Source: CAZKSN01 sp964555585 (lineage in GTDB: Bacteria; Bacillota_I; Bacilli_A; RF39; UBA660). From it: a stretch of 64,000 nucleotides of DNA. The notes beneath the pieces are model-generated. The model was not told the origin of the DNA and did no database searches. It saw nothing but the letters and a program-made list of their open reading frames with translations. Of the stretch, positions 18,715 to 28,194 are shown in pieces. How positions within the stretch are numbered: position 1 is the first letter of the stretch; every line of letters starts with the position of its first letter. The stretch is taken from positions 47,416 to 111,415 of the forward strand of contig CAZKSN010000003.1 in assembly GCA_964555585.1 (NCBI GenBank), read 5' to 3'. Made by a program: the position numbers and the translations under genes.

Positions 18715-19722
18715 TTATTTTATTTCTTTAATAATTTCCAATCCTTTTTCTTCTAATTCTCTTATGCTTACCTTGCTTTTATATAGTGCCTCTTCAACTT
18801 TTAATTCAGTCCCATCTTCAAAATCCAAATATACTTCCTTTACACAGGAGAAGGCATACTTATATTTTGAATCTTCGTATATATAAAGCAGTGAATCATC
18901 ACAAGTTTCACCTGTTTTGTCAGTTAATTCAAATACTGCTCTTGTTCTTTTACAATTGAAATTATTATAATAGCTTTTTAAATAAGTTCCTTCCAGACAG
19001 TCATATACTCTATATCCAAATGCATTGTAGGTTGTATTTCCATTCTGAGTGTTCTTTATGGAAAACATTGGAAATGAATTATATAAAGTGACACATAGAA
19101 AATCTATAAAGATAAGGATAAAGAAGAATTCAATCAGCAAGAACAATATATTGGCCAATAAATTTGTTTTTACTATTTCTGCTTCTGTTTTTTTAAAAAT
19201 TTCATATTTTTCAACATCATCTTTATCTACATGTAAAGTTCTTGTATAACTGTCTTTTGTTTTAACATAAATATTTTCCATTTCTTTATCTTTAATTATT
19301 GCCTTTACTATTTCATTGTTTTTCAATTTGTTTTTTCTAGCATCTTCCAAAGATAAATGTAAATGCCTATTTGATATTATTACACAATTCTTAACAAATT
19401 TTTCGCCCTTGGGTCCAATAATGGTTATGCCCGGAGTACTTTTTAAATCTCCACTGTTTCTTTTAGGTGGTTTTATTCCCAAATATAAGGCATCACTTTT
19501 ACTGACTTCTACCTGAGTATAATCTCTTAAAGGCCCAACCACTCTTACATTTTCTAGAATTGCTTTTTTAGTCTTGATTGTAACAGTGGAAGTGCTGCTG
19601 AATTCACCTATTTGGCTAAGTTCTTTTTTGATTTTCAAATTAAATCTTTTTCCAAACAATACAGCTTTTATTTCCTTTGATAAATGAACGTGTCTATTAC
19701 TTACTTCAACAATTGTTTTCAT
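18715..19722 (-). CDS. PduL-type phosphate acyltransferase fused to a membrane segment and C-terminal domain
   Basis: Residues 1 to about 180 are a full PduL domain. It has two metal-binding HxH motifs, NRHVHLS (about 8-14) and NRHLHLS (about 118-124), VVGPLRDYTQVEVSKSDA and PPKRNSGDLKSTPG. PduL exchanges acyl-CoA and acyl phosphate. Typical PduL is about 210 residues. Here a strong hydrophobic helix follows at about 187-212 (NILFLLIEFFFILIFIDFLC), then about 120 residues with Cys residues and an unrecognised fold. It may be the organism's phosphotransacetylase, tethered to the membrane. No acetate kinase or microcompartment gene is near. Confidence 0.85.
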   Translation of the reverse strand: MKTIVEVSNRHVHLSKEIKAVLFGKRFNLKIKKELSQIGEFSSTSTVTIKTKKAILENVRVVGPLRDYTQVEVSKSDALYLGIKPPKRNSGDLKSTPGITIIGPKGEKFVKNCVIISNRHLHLSLEDARKNKLKNNEIVKAIIKDKEMENIYVKTKDSYTRTLHVDKDDVEKYEIFKKTEAEIVKTNLLANILFLLIEFFFILIFIDFLCVTLYNSFPMFSIKNTQNGNTTYNAFGYRVYDCLEGTYLKSYYNNFNCKRTRAVFELTDKTGETCDDSLLYIYEDSKYKYAFSCVKEVYLDFEDGTELKVEEALYKSKVSIRELEEKGLEIIKEIK

Positions 19723-19803
19723 AATAACCTCTTATTGTAATTATATAATATTTTTTCATTTTTTTAAAGTACAAGAATATAATAAATTAAAGGAAGTGAA
19801 CCT

Positions 19804-20136
19804 ATGAATGGAAGTTATTATCAAAATCCAATTTTTAATAATGATATAAATCCTGTAAGACCTGCAGATACTTTTGTCAATACAGCAAATAATCTACCAA
19901 TGGAACAAAGTTATATTGAAAATATTATGAGGTTGAACAAAGGAAAAAAAGCAACAATTTATATTTCTTTTGCTGATTCTATTCAATGGAAGGATAAAAT
20001 ATTTACTGGAATTATTGAACAGGCCGGAAGAGATCATATTGTCATAAGTGATCCCAAGACAGGTAAATGGTATCTCTTACCAATGATTTATTTAGACTAT
20101 GTGGAATTTGAAGAAAAAATAAAATATGGACTATAA
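19804..20136 (+). CDS. GerQ-like spore coat protein homologue
   Basis: The 110-residue protein matches the conserved half of Bacillus GerQ. Key parts are LPMEQSYIENIMRLNKGKKA (about 31-50), FTGIIEQAGRDHIVISDPKT (about 65-84) and YLLPMIYLDYVEFEE. In Bacillus GerQ is a coat protein that anchors the cortex hydrolase CwlJ and is cross-linked by Tgl. No other coat or germination gene except a Cse60-like one is seen here. It may have another role in an organism that does not sporulate. RBS aaggaagtg precedes the ATG. Confidence 0.88.
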   Translation: MNGSYYQNPIFNNDINPVRPADTFVNTANNLPMEQSYIENIMRLNKGKKATIYISFADSIQWKDKIFTGIIEQAGRDHIVISDPKTGKWYLLPMIYLDYVEFEEKIKYGL

Positions 20137-20142
20137 AAGTCC
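20128..20142 (+). terminator. Short terminator hairpin after gerQ-like gene
   Basis: The arms ggact / agtcc overlap the stop codon, and a T-rich run follows. A TATAAT at 20155-20160 just after could start the lemA-like transcript. Confidence 0.55.
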
Positions 20143-20180
20143 TTTTATTTTTGTTATAATTACTATAAGGATGTGAAAGC

Positions 20181-20711
20181 ATGACAGAAATAATCCACAC
20201 ACTCATATTTGTTTCAGGTATTGTATTTATTTTTTGTTTATTAGCAATATTTTTACTGGTTAAATATCAAATTATTTATAATTTACTATATAAAATTGAT
20301 GAATCTAATAAATATCTGGAAAAAAGTATTAAAGACAAGTATGAACTAGTGATAAGAATTGTAAACATTATTGAAAAAAAATTAAAAATTGCAAGTAAAA
20401 GATTTGAAGAAATAAAAAGAATAAACATTGATAAACTTGGATATATAGAAGTTGATAGAATCCTAACTGATTGCAATAATGAAATATTTGATATAGAAAG
20501 TGACTATCCTAAACTTGCCAGTGTTAAAAGTTTTAATGGAATTATAGAAGACTTAAAAGTAAATGAACTACATATTATTTCATTAAGAACTTATTATAAT
20601 AAGCATGTGGCAGAATATAATAATAATCTTAAGGCTTTTCCAAATAATATTATTTCAAAGATAAAGAAATATAAATTCAAATCATTTTATGAAGGAAAAG
20701 AATTAGAATAA
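20181..20711 (+). CDS. LemA family membrane protein
   Basis: A 176-residue protein with one N-terminal membrane helix (about 5-30), a long helical middle, and the LemA C-terminal signature. In that signature, LRTYYNKHVAEYNNNLKAFP (about 135-154) leads into a basic IISKIKKYKFKSFYE end. LemA proteins are coiled bundles facing outward from a single helix; function is mostly unknown. It follows gerQ on the plus strand, one of the few plus-strand pairs in the window. RBS aaggatgtg. Confidence 0.85.
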   Translation: MTEIIHTLIFVSGIVFIFCLLAIFLLVKYQIIYNLLYKIDESNKYLEKSIKDKYELVIRIVNIIEKKLKIASKRFEEIKRINIDKLGYIEVDRILTDCNNEIFDIESDYPKLASVKSFNGIIEDLKVNELHIISLRTYYNKHVAEYNNNLKAFPNNIISKIKKYKFKSFYEGKELE

Positions 20712-20738
20712 AAAATGATATAAACATATCATTTTTTT
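20711..20738. terminator. Bidirectional terminator between lemA and purN
   Basis: The inverted repeat aaaaatgatat / atatcatttttt lies between two convergent genes and includes the last codons of purN. Confidence 0.8.
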
Positions 20739-21349
20739 AATACATAGTTATCTTTAACTTCTAGTTTTTCATTGCAATATAAATCTATAGTTTTAGGAAG
20801 AATTAACCATTCAGCTTCCTCTTTTACTCTTTGCTGTAAAGATAAAGGAGTATCATTTTCATTAATATGAATTTCTTTTTGAAGGATAATTGGACCTCTG
20901 TCAATAATATCAGTAACAAAATGAGTTGTAGCACCAGTTATTCTTGCTTTACTCTTAATTACCGCTTCATGTACCTTTATTCCATACATTCCTTTTCCTC
21001 CAAAAAAAGGTAATATTGACGGATGAATATTTATTATCCTATTTGCATATTCACTAACCAGTTCTTCTCCAACAATTTGAGTGAATCCTGCCATTACAAT
21101 TAATTCAACTCTCATAATTTTCAAATATTCCAATAATTGTTTTGTATAGTCTTCCAGATTTATATTACTTCTCGCTATTACCATACTGTCTATATTATTT
21201 ATTTTTGCTCTTTCTAAAGCATAAGCATTTTCTCTACTTGAGATGACAGTTACTATGTTGGCATTATTAACACTTTTATTATTAATAGAATCAATCACAG
21301 CCTGTAAATTAGAGCCTTCTCCAGATACTAAAAAACCTACATTCTTCAT
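20729..21349 (-). CDS. purN: Phosphoribosylglycinamide formyltransferase
   Basis: PurN formylates GAR in purine synthesis. The 206-residue protein starts MKNVGFLVSGEGSNLQAVID. It has INIHPSILPFFGGKGMYG (about 106-123) with the catalytic Asn and His, HEAVIKSKARITGATTHFV, and the Asp in DRGPII. No other de novo purine gene is in the window. It lies just upstream of a convergent plus-strand pair and 8 bases downstream of ung. Confidence 0.95.
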   Translation of the reverse strand: MKNVGFLVSGEGSNLQAVIDSINNKSVNNANIVTVISSRENAYALERAKINNIDSMVIARSNINLEDYTKQLLEYLKIMRVELIVMAGFTQIVGEELVSEYANRIINIHPSILPFFGGKGMYGIKVHEAVIKSKARITGATTHFVTDIIDRGPIILQKEIHINENDTPLSLQQRVKEEAEWLILPKTIDLYCNEKLEVKDNYVLKK

Positions 21350-21357
21350 ATTACTCC

Positions 21358-22017
21358 TTATAACTTAAAATCTATTTCTTTCATTCCATTCATTTTTAAA
21401 AATTTATTTGTCTTAGAAAATGGTTTACTTCCAAAAAATCCGTTATTCGCAGAAAATGGTGATGGATGAACACTTTCAATTATTAAATGTTTTTTATTTG
21501 TAATAAATTCTTTTTTACTTCTTGCAAAGCTTCCCCAGAGAATAAAAACTATAGGTTCCTTCTTTGCATTCAATACTTTTATAATATAATCAGTTAACTT
21601 CTGCCAACCTAAATCTTTATGAGATAAAGCATTATCTTTTTTTACTGAGAGTATACTATTGAGTAAAAGTACTCCTTCTTTAGCCCAAGAAGTCAAATCT
21701 CCATTATTAGGAGAATCTATTCCCAGATCACTTTTCAATTCTTTAAATATATTCTTTAAACTTGGAGGGAGTGCCACTCCTTTTCTAACTGAAAATGATA
21801 ATCCGTGAGCTTCACCCTCTCCATGATAAGGATCTTGTCCAATAATTACAGCTTTTACTTTATTATAAGGAGTATTCTTTAAAGCATTAAAAATGTTGTT
21901 ATAATCAGGAAAACATCTATTATTTTCATATTCCTTTTTTACAACATTCATGAAGTTCTTAAAACCTTCACTATTCCATACTTTTTCCAAAACCGTATCC
22001 CAATCATTTCCAATCAT
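21358..22017 (-). CDS. ung: Uracil-DNA glycosylase (family 1)
   Basis: Removes uracil from DNA. The 219-residue protein has the catalytic water-activating motif GQDPYHGEGEAHGLSFSV (about 60-77) and the minor-groove loop HPSPFSANNGFFGSKPFS (about 185-202; usually HPSPLSA). It overlaps the transporter gene upstream by four bases. Confidence 0.96.
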   Translation of the reverse strand: MIGNDWDTVLEKVWNSEGFKNFMNVVKKEYENNRCFPDYNNIFNALKNTPYNKVKAVIIGQDPYHGEGEAHGLSFSVRKGVALPPSLKNIFKELKSDLGIDSPNNGDLTSWAKEGVLLLNSILSVKKDNALSHKDLGWQKLTDYIIKVLNAKKEPIVFILWGSFARSKKEFITNKKHLIIESVHPSPFSANNGFFGSKPFSKTNKFLKMNGMKEIDFKL

Positions 22018-23225
22018 AAAATTCTTCTCCTAAATAACTTTATTATACAGTATAAATTTATTATTATAAGTATCAGCATTATCAAGTCTATCAAGTTCCA
22101 AATATAATCAGCATTCAAATAAATGCCACTCATAGTAAATAATATCATAAATAATTTAAAAAATAAAATTAATATTTTATTTTTACTAATATATTTTAAA
22201 TTACTTATTCCAATATAAAAACCACTAATAATAGTAGTGACTGAAAATAAAATAACTAATATTATTAATAATATGGTACCGATATTTCCAAAATGATAAA
22301 TGAAAACATTATTAATTAATAAAATATAATTTTCAAAGATGATATTATTATTATAATAAAATATTATAATCAGAAATGATATTAACAGACAGATTATAAA
22401 TGTTATCAAATAGGCTCCGAATACTTGAGCCTTTGCAGATATTTTACTGTCACATTCATCTACTGAGGAAGCAATTGATGTTGTTCCAATTAGTAATTCA
22501 TTTAAAAATATACTTCTTTTTATTCCTATCAAAGCACCAATCAATATTCCCTTTAAAGTGAAAGCATCCTTTACTACAAGACTTATAATTACAGGTAACA
22601 GGTTATAATTTTTTATAATTACCACTATTGATATAATCATTAAAAATATACACATAAAAGGAACTATTTTATTGAGAGTGCTTAATAGTTCCTTAAGAGA
22701 AAAAAATACTGTCAATATTAATAAAAATAAGAATGCTAGACTTATAATATTTATATTGATATTTGTATTTATTAATATTAAATTAGAAACTGTATTGGTT
22801 TGAATCATTTGAAAGAAAAATGAATAGCAGACTACCAGTAAAACAGTTGATATTACTGCTAATATCTTTTTGTTGAGTCCGTATCTAATATAAAAGTATG
22901 GACCTCCAATAAAATTTGAGTTCATTCTTTTTTTATATTTACTTCCAAGTATACTTTCATAATAAATAATAGATGAGGTTAATAAAGAAAATACTATGAT
23001 CCATAATATACTTCCAATACCACCTATCTGTATTGCTGCGGCAGTGCCAATAATTGAACCTACACCTATCTTAGTTCCCAATGTTAGAAATAATCCTTTT
23101 TTTGTATTTTTAAGAGATTTTATTATTGAAATAAATTTATAATTATTATAATTAATAAATTTGTTCAATTTAAAACTGATAAATAAAATTATTATTATTA
23201 AAACTATCCATATATAATTTAACAT
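22014..23225 (-). CDS. Alanine/glycine:cation symporter family (AGCS) transporter
   Basis: A 403-residue protein with about ten hydrophobic segments. AGCS features are GTKIGVGSIIGTAAAIQIGG (about 51-70) and YYESILGSKYK (about 88-98), corresponding to the family's GNIAGVA and EVxLAVKYR regions. A GGPYFYIRYG block follows. Family members take up Ala or Gly with Na+. This copy is shorter than usual and rich in Ile and Asn. The substrate is not certain. Confidence 0.8.
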   Translation of the reverse strand: MLNYIWIVLIIIILFISFKLNKFINYNNYKFISIIKSLKNTKKGLFLTLGTKIGVGSIIGTAAAIQIGGIGSILWIIVFSLLTSSIIYYESILGSKYKKRMNSNFIGGPYFYIRYGLNKKILAVISTVLLVVCYSFFFQMIQTNTVSNLILINTNININIISLAFLFLLILTVFFSLKELLSTLNKIVPFMCIFLMIISIVVIIKNYNLLPVIISLVVKDAFTLKGILIGALIGIKRSIFLNELLIGTTSIASSVDECDSKISAKAQVFGAYLITFIICLLISFLIIIFYYNNNIIFENYILLINNVFIYHFGNIGTILLIILVILFSVTTIISGFYIGISNLKYISKNKILILFFKLFMILFTMSGIYLNADYIWNLIDLIMLILIIINLYCIIKLFRRRIL

Positions 23226-23241
23226 AATAAATTATATTAAA

Positions 23242-23276
23242 AACAATGAAATTTATTTATGATAAGTTTCATTGTT
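23242..23276 (-). terminator. Terminator after rlmH
   Basis: The arms aacaatgaaa / tttcattgtt overlap the rlmH stop. A T run follows in the minus direction. Confidence 0.7.
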
Positions 23277-23690
23277 CATTATTTTAAAAATTCTGTATAG
23301 CTGCTCTAGGAATATACCTCTAAATAAACCATGAGGAAATGTAAAATCACTAAATGAAATAACTTCATCAGCACTTTTAATAACATTAGTATTTAATCCT
23401 TCAGAGCCTCCTATAATAAATGTAATATTTGAATTTCCATTTATAAATAAATTCTCCAGCTTTTCCTTAAATTCAATGGTTGATAATTTACTTCCTTTAA
23501 TGTCTAAGGCAATTATGTAATCTGTTTTGACAGTATGCTTTAATATTAATTCCGCCTCTTCAATCTTATTAGAATCTTTTAATTCAATCAATTCCAACTT
23601 ATGATAGTTATTTATTCTTTTATAATAATCTTCTATTAAATCTCTTAAATACTGTTCCTTTATTTTCCCAATGCAAATTAATTTTATCAT
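23253..23690 (-). CDS. rlmH: 23S rRNA pseudouridine(1915) N3-methyltransferase
   Basis: SPOUT methyltransferase of 145 residues. It has the SAM-knot motif FIIGGSEGL (about 90-98) and the near-invariant end FPHGLFRGIFLEQLYRIFKI plus ETYHK. RlmH acts on assembled 70S ribosomes. It overlaps the walJ stop by four bases, the usual walJ-rlmH neighbourhood of Bacillota. Confidence 0.95.
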   Translation of the reverse strand: MIKLICIGKIKEQYLRDLIEDYYKRINNYHKLELIELKDSNKIEEAELILKHTVKTDYIIALDIKGSKLSTIEFKEKLENLFINGNSNITFIIGGSEGLNTNVIKSADEVISFSDFTFPHGLFRGIFLEQLYRIFKIMNNETYHK

Positions 23691-24619
23691 TTAACCACCT
23701 CAAGTGCTTCATACTGCTTGGCACATTCAATTTTTATTGAAATATTACTTTGGTTTAAAATACTTATTACAGTATCTTTAGCAAGCTCAGGAGTATTGTT
23801 TTCTTCACTTAAGTGAGCCAGAATCACCTTTTTAGTATCAGGGCCGACTAATTTGGTTAAATAGTATCCACACATATCATTTGACAAGTGACCGACATTT
23901 CCTCTTATTCTTTGCTGTAAATAAAATGGATATCTACCTTTACTTAACATTTCGTTATCATGATTACTTTCTATAATATAATAATTTTTATTTTTTAAGA
24001 ACAGAAAATTCTTTTGATTAATATACCCAGTATCAGTTATATGTACCAAACTGGTATTTTCATATTCAATTAAAAAACCGTTTGAATCAATGGAATCATG
24101 AGAAGTGGGAATTACTTTTATAAATATATTGTCTTCCAGTATTATTTCATCCAAATAATAATTTAATTTTTCATAAGTTCTTTCATTAAAAACGTTTCAT
24201 AATGAACTCTTTGTTAAACAAAGTGTTAAACTGTGCTATAAGAATTTTATTTTATTCTTTGTATTCCCGATCCAAATACCCCATTTAGTAATTCAACATC
24301 TACTAGNNNNNNNNNNATCTGAAAAATAGTTAATTTTTTCATAATTTACATTACTAAAAATTGATAAGGCAACTTTTTCACTAATAAATATATTTGGTTT
24401 ATGCTTATTTAAAAAAGTTTTTAATCCATATATATGATCAATGTGTTCATGGGTAATAAATATATAATCTATATCTTTTGGATGTATATTTAACTTTTCT
24501 AATTTCTCCTTAAGCTTGTTATAGGAAAATCCTATATCTATCAGAATTTTTTTATCATTAAACTCCAATAAAGTAGAATTTCCCTTTGAACCGCTTCCTA
24601 AAATCGTTATTTTCATCAT
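23687..24619 (-). CDS. walJ: WalJ/YycJ metallo-beta-lactamase-fold hydrolase, broken by an assembly gap
   Basis: The N-terminal part (24317-24619) has GSGSKGNSTLLEF and the metal motif THEHIDHIYGLK. The C-terminal part (23687 to about 24165) has SHDSIDSNGFLIEY, HITDTGYINQ, ESNHDNEML and HLSEENNTPELA. Together they make one YycJ-like protein. The ten-N gap and about 140 bases of extra sequence with an in-frame stop lie between them. NYEKINYFSD before the gap resembles TYEKLNYYLD after it. The family needs only about ten residues there, so the extra stretch is probably a misjoined contig end. YycJ affects cell wall and DNA repair phenotypes. Confidence 0.85.
24307..24316. other. Assembly gap (10 N)
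   Basis: Ten N interrupt walJ. Such a run is a typical scaffolding placeholder, so the true distance is unknown. The 140 bases on its left (24165-24306) do not fit the gene and should be treated as suspect. Confidence 0.99.
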
Positions 24620-26076
24620 TTGTACAATAATAGAGGATCTATTACCTTTCCTTTTGAAGAATAAGGTGATCCATTTATAAATATTCCCAAGTGTAAATGT
24701 GTACCTGTACTTCTACCTGTACTACCCATTAAACCAATAGTTTGACCTTTTATTACAGTATCATCTTTTTTTATCAGTATTTTTGATAAATGCATATATA
24801 CAGAATAATATCCATTGTTGTGATTTATATATATAAAGTTACCCATTGAATTGCTGTAGCCAGTTTTTATAACAACACCATTTTGTATAGAATAAATTGG
24901 TGAATTACGTCCGGTTCCGGATATATCCAAACCTTCATGAAAATCATTTGAACCAAAAACGTTACGCCATCCGAATCTTGAAGTAATAATATATGGTTTG
25001 TTTGTAGGCCATGCCCAATATGTTGAATCACCAACATAAACCAAATTATATCCGCCCATTACTACTATCTGATCTACAGGAGCAGAAATCTGTTCATTTT
25101 TAATTGGAGTTGTAGAAGTAATTAAACCATTGGTAATTTCTAGATTAAAAGTTGCTTTACTTAAACCATTAATTCCTTCTTGTTTAACATATTTTTTACC
25201 AACTGCCATTTTACTGTCATATTCAATAGTAGTTTCATATTTAATCACCTGATTTTCAACAAGAGTACTTTCAACTATAACTTTTAACAATGGATTAATT
25301 AATCCAATATTAACTGTCTGACCAGGATATAAAAGTACATCTGAACTTACTATTTGAGGATTAATAATTAAAAACTCATCAGTGCTCATTTTATTATTGA
25401 AAGCGACATCATCTATAGTGTCTCCTAATTTTACAGTATAAGTATCTTGAGTCTCTAAAGTGCCAAAGAGGAAATATTTACTTAAGTCTTCAGCATTAGT
25501 GAATATATATTCTTCAGTAGATATTAATGTTTTTTTAATTGAAATTTCTTGACCTAGAAACAACTTGTCTATAGTAGATCCAGTTTCAACTATTTTTTCC
25601 TGAGTACCGTCTAAAAAGCTTTCCAATTTTTCTTCATCAACAAATATTTTGACAGTATTCATAATAGCAGTATCCAAATCTGCCTCATTCAATAAATAAA
25701 TAGAAACAGGTTTTTCATTTTTTATAGTTACCTGATAACCTTCAATGGTAAAAGGATTTTTATCTTTAATATAATCATATATCTCTTTTACACTGTTAAC
25801 ACTTTTATTATATGTATAAACAGGACTTATTTTCAAATCACTTGGTGGATATATTTTATCTACCCCATATTGTTCCTTTAATTCCTGCTGTTCATGATCA
25901 ATTAAATCATAAAGAGACTGCTCATCTTCAATTACACCAATTTTTTCTCCACCCAAATAAACCTGATATAACTTTTGAGTCACATTATTGTCTTCTTTAC
26001 TAAAGCCAACCAAAAATATTAGAGAACTTAATAATATAGTTAAAATAATTCCTTTTAATATTCCTTTTCTATTCAT
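24616..26076 (-). CDS. Membrane-anchored M23 murein endopeptidase with LysM and G5 domains
   Basis: A 486-residue protein with an N-terminal membrane anchor or signal (GILKGIILTILLSSLIFLVG) and an N-terminal YQVYLGGEKIGVI domain. A LysM domain (YTVKLGDTIDDVAFNNKMST) binds peptidoglycan, and a G5 domain follows. The C-terminal M23 peptidase has the zinc ligands in FHEGLDISG, YMHLSKI and THLHLGIFI. It cuts peptide cross-links in the wall. The ATG at 26076 has GAGGAAG upstream; a GTG 15 bases earlier lies inside that RBS. It overlaps dnaB by eight bases and walJ by four. Confidence 0.93.
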   Translation of the reverse strand: MNRKGILKGIILTILLSSLIFLVGFSKEDNNVTQKLYQVYLGGEKIGVIEDEQSLYDLIDHEQQELKEQYGVDKIYPPSDLKISPVYTYNKSVNSVKEIYDYIKDKNPFTIEGYQVTIKNEKPVSIYLLNEADLDTAIMNTVKIFVDEEKLESFLDGTQEKIVETGSTIDKLFLGQEISIKKTLISTEEYIFTNAEDLSKYFLFGTLETQDTYTVKLGDTIDDVAFNNKMSTDEFLIINPQIVSSDVLLYPGQTVNIGLINPLLKVIVESTLVENQVIKYETTIEYDSKMAVGKKYVKQEGINGLSKATFNLEITNGLITSTTPIKNEQISAPVDQIVVMGGYNLVYVGDSTYWAWPTNKPYIITSRFGWRNVFGSNDFHEGLDISGTGRNSPIYSIQNGVVIKTGYSNSMGNFIYINHNNGYYSVYMHLSKILIKKDDTVIKGQTIGLMGSTGRSTGTHLHLGIFINGSPYSSKGKVIDPLLLYK

Positions 26077-27418
26077 TTTTATCTTCCTCACTACTTAAAT
26101 AGTTCTTAAATGAACTCATCTGCTTTTCAAATAAAAGAGTAATATTTCCAGTAGCTCCACTTCTATGCTTTGCTATTAAAATATCTGTAGGTGAAGTTTG
26201 ATTAGTAATGTTGTCATAGTAATCTGTACTGTACAGAAACAATACTATGTCCGCATCCTGTTCAATACTTCCACTTTCCCTTAAATCACTGAGTTTAGGT
26301 CTTCTATCGTCACCTTTTCTCTGTTCGGAATTACGGGATAACTGTGCCAAAGCTATTACTGGTACATTTAACTCCATTGCAAGCTTTTTAATATCACGAG
26401 ATACTTCACTAACTTCCTGCACTCTGTTTCCGGAATATTTAGTTGTACTGCTTATTAATTGTAAGTAATCTATTACTATTAAATCCAATCCCTTTTCAGA
26501 ATTTTTTAATCTTCTGCATTTTCTTCTTATTTCTCCAACGGTAATTCCTGCAGAATCATCAATGTAAAAATTAGTATCTGCAAGCTGACTCATGGCTTCG
26601 CTAAGTTTCTTCCAATCATTATGATTAAGTCTGCCGGTTGCTAGTGTATCACTATCTATCTGCCCAACTGAAGAAAACATTCTTTTTACTATTTCCTCAG
26701 CTCCCATTTCCAAACTAAAAAATGCTACTGATTTTTTACTGTTTATAGCTGCATTGCATGCAATATTCAATGCAAACGCAGATTTACCGCTACCTGGGCG
26801 CCCAGCCAATATTATAACTTGATTTTTATGAAATCCTTTGGTCTTTTTATCTAAATCATAAAAACCACTCGGAACACCGGTAATTCCACTCTTATTCTTT
26901 GCAAGTTCCTCAATCATTGATTGAACTTCCGGTAATATTGATTGTATGTTTTTTATTTCCTTACCCAGTTTATCATTATTTACAGCCAGTATTTTTCTTT
27001 CAGCAGTTTCAACTATTTCATCTACTTCATTTTTTTCTTCATAAGCTTCATTTATTATTTCTGTAGATGTTTCAATTAAATTTCTTAACACATATTTATC
27101 AAATATTATCTTAATATAATATTCCAGATTTGCAATTGTTGCCACTGAGTTAATAATCATCATTAAATATTCAATTCCACCTATGGCTGACAGTTGCTTT
27201 TCTTTTTCCAACTCATTTGTTACTGTAGTGGAATCAATAGGAATATTCTTTGTATTCAGTTTTTTTATAGTATCAAAAATTATCTGATTCGGCTTGCTAA
27301 AAAACATTTCTGAAGTTAGTTCCTCACAAATTTTATCTAATGCACTTTTACTTAAAAAAGCACAGCCAAGTATATTTATTTCAGCTTCAATCTGTTGTGG
27401 TTCAGTTCTAACTGTCAT
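26069..27418 (-). CDS. dnaB: Replicative DNA helicase
   Basis: The hexameric 5'-3' helicase of the replisome (DnaC in Bacillus). The N-terminal domain starts MTVRTEPQQIEAEINILGC. The RecA-like core has Walker A LAGRPGSGKSAFALNIA, Walker B LIVIDYLQLI, and LSDLRESGSIEQDADIVLFL. Length is 449 residues. The ATG at 27418 has GGAGGG upstream. It sits directly after rplI, the common Bacillota order rplI-dnaB. Confidence 0.97.
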   Translation of the reverse strand: MTVRTEPQQIEAEINILGCAFLSKSALDKICEELTSEMFFSKPNQIIFDTIKKLNTKNIPIDSTTVTNELEKEKQLSAIGGIEYLMMIINSVATIANLEYYIKIIFDKYVLRNLIETSTEIINEAYEEKNEVDEIVETAERKILAVNNDKLGKEIKNIQSILPEVQSMIEELAKNKSGITGVPSGFYDLDKKTKGFHKNQVIILAGRPGSGKSAFALNIACNAAINSKKSVAFFSLEMGAEEIVKRMFSSVGQIDSDTLATGRLNHNDWKKLSEAMSQLADTNFYIDDSAGITVGEIRRKCRRLKNSEKGLDLIVIDYLQLISSTTKYSGNRVQEVSEVSRDIKKLAMELNVPVIALAQLSRNSEQRKGDDRRPKLSDLRESGSIEQDADIVLFLYSTDYYDNITNQTSPTDILIAKHRSGATGNITLLFEKQMSSFKNYLSSEEDKNE

Positions 27419-27426
27419 AAACCCTC

Positions 27427-27864
27427 CTATTTTTTTATAAGCACTCTTATTATACAACTTACATTTTTATGTAATATAATTTCTACATCATGATAACCCA
27501 GTGTATTTAAATCACTTAAAATCTTTATTTTTTTCTTATCTATTTCTAATCCTTTTTTTATTAGTTCTTCATGTATCTGTTTTGAAGAAATATTTCCAAA
27601 AACTTTATCATTTTCTCCTGTTTTAACAGTAAACTCTAATTTTACTTTTTCTATTTCCTTCTCCAATTCCAATGCCTGCTGAACATTGCTTTCCTCAACT
27701 TCTTCTTGCTTCTTTTTTTCTTTATTCAGTATTTCTAAACTTTTAGGTGTATACGCAACTGCAAGTTTAGAAGAAATTAAATATCTGGCATATCCATCTT
27801 TTACTTCTTTTATTTCATCTTTTTTGCCTTGAGATTTTACTTCACTTAAAAATATTACTTTCAT
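27427..27864 (-). CDS. rplI: 50S ribosomal protein L9
   Basis: A 145-residue protein with the L9 start MKVIFLSEVKSQGKKDEIKE, VKDGYARYLI, a long central helix, and the C-terminal domain with FGNISSKQIHEELIKKGLEI. The ATG at 27864 is preceded by GGAGGG; the TTG 12 bases earlier is part of that RBS. First gene of the rplI-dnaB pair. Confidence 0.96.
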   Translation of the reverse strand: MKVIFLSEVKSQGKKDEIKEVKDGYARYLISSKLAVAYTPKSLEILNKEKKKQEEVEESNVQQALELEKEIEKVKLEFTVKTGENDKVFGNISSKQIHEELIKKGLEIDKKKIKILSDLNTLGYHDVEIILHKNVSCIIRVLIKK

Positions 27865-27978
27865 AAAACCCTCCAAAATCTTATAAAAATATTATAACAC
27901 GATAAGAGTAATTCATAAAGTTTTTTTACTATATTTTTCTTTTTAAAGAGAGATCATTCAACATGTTAAGAAGCATTG

Positions 27979-28194
27979 TTAAACGCTTTCATAGTTAATC
28001 CTTTTTTTAATTCTTTTCAATTCTTCAGGTATTTTCATTTTTTTATCATATTCTAAAACAGCATTTTGAACTAATTTTTGAGTGCTGACACCTTCTTCAA
28101 AAATAACTTCTACTTCCTCAGGATTTGTTCTTGCGAGTTCAATTAGCTTTTTTAAATTATCATTATTATTTGAACCGATAATTGAAATTTTCAC
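27979..28194 (-). CDS. Small hypothetical protein
   Basis: A 71-residue protein starting MKISIIGSNNNDNLKKLIEL. It looks like one beta strand and a helix followed by a basic tail (PEELKRIKKRINYES). It overlaps the upstream phosphatidyltransferase gene by four bases, which supports translation. No family recognised. Confidence 0.6.
   Translation of the reverse strand: MKISIIGSNNNDNLKKLIELARTNPEEVEVIFEEGVSTQKLVQNAVLEYDKKMKIPEELKRIKKRINYESV

Noticed and set aside
24152..24306. Separate small gene or TTG-started protein left of the N gap
   Set aside because: The upstream codons continue in frame past the TTG and the following family motifs belong to walJ. The rest has a stop in frame and no RBS. 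A misjoined contig end is simpler.
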